64,000 nucleotides of DNA from Carallia brachiata (taxonomy: Eukaryota; Streptophyta; Magnoliopsida; Malpighiales; Rhizophoraceae). This document shows, in pieces, positions 57,031 to 64,000 of the stretch (position 1 is the stretch's first letter; every line of letters begins with the position of its first letter). The position numbers and the translations under genes were made by a program. The stretch is from assembly GCA_021464245.1 (NCBI GenBank), contig JADCRB010000037.1, forward strand, positions 8,093,316 to 8,157,315. The letters run 5' to 3'. Under the pieces are notes generated by a model. It saw nothing but the letters and a program-made list of their open reading frames with translations, was not told where the DNA came from and searched no databases.

Positions 57031-58544
57031 TCATTCGGCCGCTTGCACTCTGGGAGTTCGATCAGCTTCGCCTCCAGAGTTGTTCAAGAATGTCGGGGAC
57101 GTCTGAGTCGGGGAATGGATACTGCTTCTGCTCCACTCTCGCAATGTCACCTTCCGCCTTTCCTGTTGTTTTGGCTGAGTTATTTGGGTCGGAGGATTTA
57201 CCTTAGCTTTGGCGCCCACTTTTACTGGTGCGGCTTCAACAGTCATCACTTCTTTCCTTTTCCGGAGCTGTTGGGTTTCTTAATCTCCCTTCTGCCCCCT
57301 TGCTGGTCCAACTGGATGGGAACCGTGCCTCCGGAAGTCTGGATGCTTATCTCCATATCATGTGCGCGGGTCGCCAGTTCTTCGAAAGTTCGGGGTTTGA
57401 CACCCTGCAGGATGTATAACAGCTCCCAATGCATTCCCTGGATGCACATCTACGGCAGAAGTCTCCGTCAGGCGATCTTTGCAGTCCAAGCTGAGGGCAC
57501 GCCATCTGTTGATGTATTCGACAACGGGCTCTCCTTTCCTTTGTTTGGTGCTGGTAAGCTCCATCATACTTACCGTCCTTCGAGTGCTGAAAAATCTGTT
57601 GAGGAACTCTCGTTGTAGCTGTTCCCAACTGTCGATCGATTCTGGTTCAAGATTTATGAACCAGGTGAAAGCGGTCTCCCTGAGTGAACGAACAAACTGC
57701 TTCACCAAGAGATCTCCGTAAGTCCCTGCGTTGTTGCAGGTTTCAACGAAGTGGGCGATGTGCTGTTTGGGATCGCCTCGTCCGTCGAATTGTTGAAATT
57801 TGGGCGGCTGGTAGCCCAAGGGCATGTTGAGACTTTCGATCCGTCTGGTGTACGGTTTGACGTACATCTGCGATCCTTGGAAGGATGTAGCTTGTTGCAG
57901 TCGGATCGTATTGGCTATCATTTCCTGCAATTGTTGAACAGATAGCGAAGCTACAGAATTTGAGGGTGGCAGCTGTGTAGAGAACTACCTGGTCGCTTTT
58001 CTGCAGGGAAGACGTCGGCTGGTGTGGCTTCTGGAGTGAAACCGGGTGGATATGGTTGCTCCTCGCGGATTTCGGGATCAACTTGGATCGGGGCTTTTCC
58101 TTTGAGAGCTGCGATCTGTTGATCTTTTTCCTCCACGACTCTGATCAGCTGTAAAATTTTGTTCTCCAATTCTGAAATCTTTCCTCTGTGCTGGTTGTGT
58201 TGGTCATCATGACGGCAACAGATGAGGCTCCGGGAAAGACTGGGGGAGAAAACTCTTCTGATTCTTCTGTGTGAGTGGATTTTGTTGAGCAGGCTTCGTC
58301 GTGTTGCCCCCGACTTCGATCGGGGTGGGTGATCGACTCCTCCATGCGGCAAGAGAGTCAGGGGAGAGATCCTGTTGTGCAAGCTGTGGACTCTCCATTT
58401 CGACATTTTGTCGGGTTTGGACGGCAAGAAATTGTGTCCGTCCCCGGGTTTCTGGACCTGCGTACCCAGGTAGGGTAGTTGATGCAGGCAATGGAGCCGT
58501 TGCCTTCTTTTTGTGGCAGCAGTTGTACTCCTTTTCGGTGCCAT
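57031..58544 (-). pseudogene. Tat element gag (frameshifted)
   Basis: Structural protein of the virus-like particle. The first ATG (58544, MAPKRSTTAATKR) follows the PBS by about 200 bp. A coiled-coil-like stretch (GKISELENKILQLIRVVEEK) precedes a frame change. The retrotransposon gag core then reads PPKFQQFDGRGDPKQHIAHF, FVRSLRETAFTWFINL and QLQREFLNRFFSTRR. Near 57447 one base is lost and the frame continues as [19 protein letters not shown] and [15 protein letters not shown], then a Lys/Pro-rich tail. Confidence 0.85.
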
Positions 58545-58739
58545 TTGATGTGCTGAACACCTGTAAAATTTTTTTTTTTTTTTTTTTACTTTTTACTTTT
58601 ACTTTTTTTTTACTTTTTACTTTACTTTTTTTTACTTTTTACTTTTTTTTTTTTTTTTTTTTTTTACTTTTTTTTTTCTCTCGGCTCCCCTTTTACCTCT
58701 TTTTTTTTTTTAGGAACAAGAGATGGGAGGTGAAGAGTT

Positions 58740-58757
58740 GTCCCACCGAGCGTGCCA
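58740..58757 (-). other. Primer-binding site (PBS)
   Basis: On the minus strand TGGCACGCTCGGTGGGAC lies 6 nt after the 5' LTR. Its complement ends in CCA, as expected for pairing with a tRNA 3' end. I did not assign the tRNA. Confidence 0.75.
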
Positions 58758-58763
58758 AAAATT

Positions 58764-59412
58764 TGTAAAGCGTAAATTTCGAGCTAAAACAATTAAACTC
58801 GAAAATACAAAAATAAATTAAAAAAAATTGTAAAAGAAAAGAAAATTTACGTGGGGTCGATCTCCGTAGATCCTCCGATTAGTGTTCCTTTTTTTGACTC
58901 CGTCAAGGGCTGCACGAGCTTGATCTGGACAGAAATAATTTCCACCGCTTTTTCTTGAACTGGATAGACTGAAACTGTGTCTGATTTGGATGTTTTGACT
59001 ACGTTTAGGAACCGTAGAGACTCGATCTGAGCTGATCTGACTTAATTTCACCGAGGGTCGAATGGACTTGTTCTCGGATGAGTTGCCTGGATTTTGCTGA
59101 GGGCCGTATGAGACTTAATCCCAGCCGGATTTGTAATATTTCGATTTTTTTTTTTTTACTATCTTCTTCTTTTTTTTTCTTTTTTTTTTTTTTTCTTTGC
59201 GCGCTTCGCTGCCCTTTTTTCTTTTTTCTTCTTTTTCTTCTTCTCTGCTTGCTCTTCTAATTGGGGGGAGGCCATTTATAGGCCTCCCCCATGCCTGCCA
59301 CCAACCAATTGGTTGGTGGCTTTAAAGGCAAAGGTTGGCAGCTGCCAACCTTCAAGGTTGGCGGCTGCCAACCATTTTTATTATTTTTTATTTATTTATT
59401 TATTTGTTTACA
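58764..59412 (-). repeat. 5' LTR of the Tat element (649 bp)
   Basis: TG...CA ends (tgtaaagcg...gtttaca). It is nearly identical to 49399-50081 over the unique part (gtggggtcgatctccgtagat onward). Visible differences include three or four C/T changes, an A/G change (ccgaat/ccggat) and indels in poly-T tracts. Confidence 0.95.
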
Positions 59413-59417
59413 GGTGG
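59413..59417. repeat. Target-site duplication GGTGG (right)
   Basis: Identical to 49394-49398. Confidence 0.93.
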
Positions 59418-62400
59418 AGTGGCTCGTTTCGAACTCGCGCCAAATGCATGAGAGGCACCGGCTTGCCATTACTGTAAAGACCAACCTGCGGCCGCCAAAT
59501 ATGTGTATGTATGTATGTAGTAATCAATCAAAGGGCATGCCCACATATATAAAACAAAAATCCAGCGGGGCAGTTTCCCCCTCGCCACCACCTAAGTCCG
59601 TCGTTGACCAGCAGCTCCTTACAAAAAAGAAAAAAAATAAAAAAAAAGTAAGTTGTGTGAAAAATAATGTGTCATAATTAAGTAATAAAATTAAAATAAA
59701 ATTTAATATTTGATATAAAAAATACTGTAAATATTCACTTGCTTCGATGTCCCTATCATAAAGTCATAATAATTTGATAGTATTGTAAAGCGTAACCCTA
59801 TTTTTTTTTTTTCATTTTATCACAAAACATACATAAATCACTTTTAGCCACCCTGCAGTTTTATGCTTCCCCATGTCTAGGGCTCTCTGCCATTTGTTTT
59901 TCGTGACATTTATGAGGTTTCTTTACCCTGTGTGATAGCCTTTTAGCAATTTAGCTTGGGTTGCTACCCTCCTTACTTATCAAAAAAAAGAAAAAAAAAA
60001 CACTCAATTTGTATAAATTGAGAGTTAGTTACCAAAAGTGATAAAATTCACAAAGTTGGTGACCAACCATAAACTTTCCTTAATTTTAATTCTACGATAA
60101 ATTAATAGATTGTCATTTCGAAGTGCAATTTTTATTCAGATTGATAAGTCTAATGGCTATTTCCACATATAGAAGAACGCCATATTATCATGCATTATTA
60201 AATAGCTGTTGAAAAAAAAAAAAAAAAAATCACGCACATACAATCGTAAACACTAAAAAGAGTTGTTAGCAAGTCCAGTCAAGTCGATTTTCAGCATGTT
60301 CAAGTTTAATTCGTTTAATTAATGAGTTGAGCTGAGTCAAACTTATTTTTAACCGAGTTGAATTTCGAGTTTTTTTATGAACCAATTGTTTGATTTATAT
60401 TATTAACAAAAATAATTGAAATTTATTTTTTTAATAAATAGACAAAAATGTTTAAAAAATGTTTACTAAATCATTTTAAATGTATAATTATAAATATAAC
60501 ATAGTCTCAACGCACATGATGCCCAAATTTTAAATGTGCATAATGTTACTATTATTTCCTAAAAAAAGTTATTTCATGGCTTAAATAAGTTTCTTAAACA
60601 TATTATAATTTATACTAAATAAATTATTTTATATAATTAAAAATGAGCCATAAATAATTTTTAAATGAATTGTTCATTAATTTTATCACTATAACTTATC
60701 CTTAGTCAAGGTTAGTTCGTTTATTATATTGAATTTCCGTTTTAATTCCTTGCCAATTCTGATAATAGTTTGCATTCATTATTATCGAGGGATCAAGGGG
60801 CTTTTCCATAGAGCAATTCAAAGATGGCTTCAATTGAGGATTCGGTGACTGGAAAGCATTGACAAAAATAGGTGTGCCAACGGTTGACCGGCATGCGATT
60901 GTGATTATTGTGTTCCGGCGACTGGTATGTGTCCTTGTCTAGACAGTCAACGCCTTTTTTGTAATAAAAAAGAACTTCGAGTCAACGGTAATTAATGCCT
61001 TATCTATAAGTTAGAAAAATATGACAATATTTTAAAAAAAACACTTGATAGATATATAGTGATGTGAATTGTAAAAATATTATTAAATTTTTTAAAAATA
61101 AATAGATTATTAAATATTAAAATTAAATGTATATTTTTTATGTATCTTACTAACTATTGATTTGTCAAGTTACCAGTAGTTCTTGAGCAAGTTGACGTGT
61201 CACGTGCGTTCACAAATATTGCGAGCCTGTTCACTTTCTGTGCACGAAATCCGATTTACTTATGAGGAGGGGCGACGTGCGGATAACTTATTTTAAGTTT
61301 TACCCAATATTTCAATTTTGTTTTTTATTTATACAAATTGAAAGACAGTTGTATAAGATTGTGCTCTCACGGCACGGTGTCCACACACAAGTTAATTCTT
61401 CAATCGTCTATGGGTCAGAACAGCAACAAAACAAGACTTTGACATTATTTTTTATTTAAAATTTAAAGTATTAGTAATGAGTCTTTATTATTTTATATTT
61501 TCCTTGTTTTTTTGCCTTTCTCTTGCAAGTGGACTCAACAATTGTTAAGCTCAATCTCCTTTTCAAGTGCGCGTCCTACCACATTGAATTTTGCCACTTT
61601 GAGCGTTTTTTACTCTCTTTAGAGACGCCAAGATATGTAACTATGCGAACTTAGCTTTAAATTTACACTGATCTTTCATCCCAAAGGGTGTTGGCCACTA
61701 TCTATATTGAGAGTAAAAGCAGATTGCACAATTTAAATGTCACATGGTAAGAAGCACCAGAATCCACAAAAAAAAAAAAAACACAGACTCCGAGTTATTT
61801 TATAGTGTTTTCATTCTCTTAAGAACATGGACAGTAAAAATCATTAGCTATTTCTCTTCATTTTTCCAATCAAGTTTTTAAATTGTGGTCCTTACTCCTT
61901 AGGCTTCTTCTCATTGGAGTGAACTTTGATTTGTGCTTTCCAATTCATTGGTAAAACAACATTTCCAATTATTCATCCGACGTGAAAAAAACGTTGGAAA
62001 GTTTTTTTTTTCCCTTTCTAAATACATTGGAGTGATTATTTAGTTAGAATTTCAAAATTGATTTCACTAAAATTGAAGGAGATTATTGTTGACTTATTTG
62101 AATAAAATGGCAGAACCTAATTAATGCCAATGTTTCTTTTCTAGTCATCCAAATAATTTACACAGTTTGTTCAAAACAAAAAAAATAATTTGCACCAGTC
62201 GTTTGTGGTCATCGAAAATATTTCCACATGTCGTTTACAAAAATAAGTGTGTGTAGATGAAAAAATAAAAAAAATGGCCGAAAATGTGGTCATGGACTCA
62301 TTGATGAGAGTGAGAGACCAGTGCAAAATTGAAGATCCTAATGGCAATTTCGGGGAATAAGATATTTCCTAAAATTTTGCAATTTTTATAATAAATCTTA

Positions 62401-63129
62401 ACCTTTTTTTAAATTTAAATTAGTCTTAAACTTTAAGTTTCATTTGATAGGATTCGTTTCACCTTCTCATTACTAGCCCTATGTACTGATTAGTGGCCCA
62501 AAAAGAGAAAAATTGCGGAATCTAACAAAACCACCTTTTGTGTCCTTACTATAATTTTTTTAAAAAGTGATTCAGACCTTAATTTGGGAAAAGATCTATT
62601 TTTTTTGGGTCATCTGTTTAATCAATAACCTAGTGATCACTAGGTCAATTCTTTTTTGAAGAAAATTATTGATAGTTCTATATATATAAAAACAAAGTAA
62701 ATAAATATTTTAAATAAAAAGCATATATATACTAGCAGTCTTACTAAACTGATATAATCATATACAATTTTTTCCAAAAAAAAAAGAAATAATTTTTTTT
62801 TTAGAAACAACCCACACAATTAACTGGGCCGAACTGGTTAGCCGATCAAGTTGACCGATTTTTTTCGATTCAATTTTATTTAGCTTTTTAACCGAACTGG
62901 ACGGGACCCATGGTCGATTCATCAGATTTTTTTTTTTCTGACTGCGGCCTTGTAACCTTTGATTTTTTCTTTCCAATTGATTGGCAAACAATATTTCCAA
63001 TATCTTCTGACGTGAAAATGCCACCATGAGATGTTTTTTTTCCCTCTAAAAACACTAAATGATTATTTTATTTGAAACTTCAAAATTGATTTCACTAAAA
63101 TTGCTAAGTGATTATCATTAACGCATTTA
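59418..63129. other. AT-rich intergenic DNA right of the retrotransposon
   Basis: No gene recognised. A MITE-like gagttgagctgagtcaaac region lies at 60245-60400. A CCGGTT-type remnant (gccgaactggttagccgatcaag) lies at 62815-62935. Confidence 0.5.
61925..63120. repeat. Direct duplication, two ~170-bp copies about 1.03 kb apart
   Basis: Copy 1 (about 61930-62095) and copy 2 (about 62957-63118) share ctttccaattgattgg, the aacaatatttccaat stretch, gacgtgaaaa, ttttttttccct and the near-identical ttcaaaattgatttcactaa block. The CCGGTT-type remnant and other AT-rich DNA lie between them. Confidence 0.8.
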
Positions 63130-64000
63130 ATGGTTTGTAGTTTAAAATAAGATTTTACCCTCTATATTTAACAGTTTTTACTGTTTTGCCCATATCGTTT
63201 TTTTTTTGTTGGACCATGCCCTCTAACTTTTTTCCGTTAACTATTAATGTCATTTGCTGTTAGTTAACTGTTAGTCAACTACTACGTCAGCATCTTTTAA
63301 CAGGTCAGCATGCCACGTCAAAAAATTTGCTGACGTGGCATATTTCAAAAATCAGATTTTTATTTTTTTATCTTATTAATTTATTTTTAATACGATAAAA
63401 AGAAATGAAAAACACAATTTTCTTTTTTTTTTTTGAAAAATCCTAATTTTAATTGTTTAAAAACAAAAAAATAACAAAATTGGTTTCCTTTTTTCAATAT
63501 CTTTTTCCAAGAAAAAATATTAAAAAGAAAACGAAAACTAATTTATTTCCTTTTTTCATTTTGTTAATTTATAGTTTTAATGTAATAAAAAGAAATGGAA
63601 AATTGAAAAATAATAATTTTAATTTTTTTAAAAGAAGAAAAATTATTTTTCCTTTTTTTCCAATGTAAAAAGTAAAATTAGTAAAAGAGAAAACAAATTT
63701 TACTTTTTTTTGTGTTTTTTTAAAGTAAAATTATGATTTAAAAAAAATGAAAAAAACAAAAATTAAGTTCCCAAAAATTAGTTTTTTTTTCTTTTCAGTA
63801 TTTTTTCTTGGAAAAAGATATTAAAACAAAGAAACTAATTTTATTTTTTTGTGGTTATTTAAAAAATAAATTAGGATTTTTTTTAAAAAAAAATTGTGTT
63901 TTTCATTTCTTTTTATGATATGAAAACTATAAATTAACAAAATAAAAAAAAACTGATTTTTGAAATACTACTATCAACAAATTTTCTAACGTGGCATGCT
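63130..64000. mobile_element. Foldback element with long inverted arms, truncated by window edge
   Basis: The left arm contains gcatgccacgtc, atatttcaaaaatcagattt and atgaaaaacacaatttt (63308-63425). The right arm gives their complements in reverse order (ttgtgtttttcatttcttttt, actgatttttgaaata, aacgtggcatgct) up to 64000. The pairing axis is near 63655. Further direct tgacgtggca motifs lie at the left. It is non-coding and continues beyond the window. Confidence 0.7.

Larger units (their letters stand above)
49399..59412 (-). mobile_element. Full-length Ty3/gypsy LTR retrotransposon, Tat lineage, 10,014 bp
   Basis: Complete structure on the minus strand: 5' LTR (58764-59412), PBS, gag, protease, RT, degenerate RNase H, archaeal-type RNase H, integrase, a ~2-kb extra region with a homeobox gene, PPT and 3' LTR (49399-50081), all flanked by GGTGG. 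Two RNase H domains in tandem define the Tat group of plant gypsy elements. Integrase lies after RNase H, as in gypsy and not copia elements. The LTRs differ by roughly half a dozen substitutions, mostly C/T, plus indels in poly-T and microsatellite tracts, so insertion was recent. Coding frames are interrupted repeatedly by single-base losses. It cannot make a full polyprotein as written; some breaks could be assembly errors. Confidence 0.95.

Noticed and set aside
56977..57618. 213-codon open frame on the plus strand
   Set aside because: Antisense shadow of the gag coding region; no family resemblance.
59418..59600. GC-richer segment right of the retrotransposon as a possible gene
   Set aside because: Only short frames with no recognisable motif; ends in a low-complexity A-rich tract.
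1..64000. CRISPR arrays, bacterial operons, canonical tRNA or rRNA genes
   Set aside because: The window is plant nuclear DNA; no regularly spaced repeats, operon structure or intact cloverleaf sequences were seen. tRNA-like stretches are SINE relics with degenerate boxes.

Overview
The window is nuclear DNA from a flowering plant, most likely a woody eudicot and probably a rosid. The evidence is AT-rich intergenic DNA, GT-AG introns, plant-type MITEs and tRNA-derived SINEs (one clearly of the Au type), a pararetrovirus relic, a full-length Tat-lineage Ty3/gypsy retrotransposon, and plant housekeeping genes. I cannot name the species.

Layout. 1-5 kb: AT-rich DNA with a hAT transposase relic, a tandem duplication and a SINE-like relic. 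5.3-19.6 kb: a rearranged segmental-duplication block. It holds three copies of a small gene (about 66 codons) with their promoters: copy A at 9.5 kb (+), copy B at 12.9 kb (-), copy C at 19.0 kb (+, broken). A and B lie on the arms of a large inverted duplication that was later interrupted by a LINE relic, a MITE and possibly a pararetrovirus fragment. A fourth, diverged and intact member (D) lies at 26.8 kb. 21.7-29.2 kb: broken pieces of host genes, namely the C-terminus of a NUP1/Nup136-type nucleoporin and the 5' half of an alternative NAD(P)H dehydrogenase.

29.6-45.5 kb is the conserved genic core. It contains a nine-exon S1/P1-type endonuclease (ENDO4-like, -), a divergently transcribed three-exon RPS15A (uS8) gene of the type II class, and a six-exon NADPH:quinone oxidoreductase-like gene (+). 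All three give uninterrupted coding sequences when spliced at GT-AG sites (299, 129 and 325 aa). From memory, the endonuclease and oxidoreductase homologues are neighbours in Arabidopsis (At4g21585 and At4g21580), so this looks like an old syntenic block.

49.4-59.4 kb is one complete LTR retrotransposon on the minus strand: 10,014 bp, 5-bp target duplication GGTGG, TG...CA LTRs of 683 and 649 bp that differ at only a few sites, a PBS and a PPT. Its domain order is gag - protease - RT - degenerate RNase H - second archaeal-type RNase H - integrase, which is the Tat-lineage signature. Its reading frames are broken by single-base losses, several in homopolymers. Between pol and the 3' LTR, in sense orientation, it carries a WUSCHEL-type homeobox gene: WUS-class homeodomain, a WUS-box-like LPLFP motif, a terminal EAR-like LDLELHL motif, no intron in the homeodomain and a TATA box of its own. 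A second small ORF with a TATA box follows. This captured developmental regulator is the most unusual thing in the window.

59.4-64.0 kb is AT-rich DNA with a direct duplication and, at the right edge, a long foldback element that runs out of the window. No tRNA, rRNA or CRISPR features were seen.
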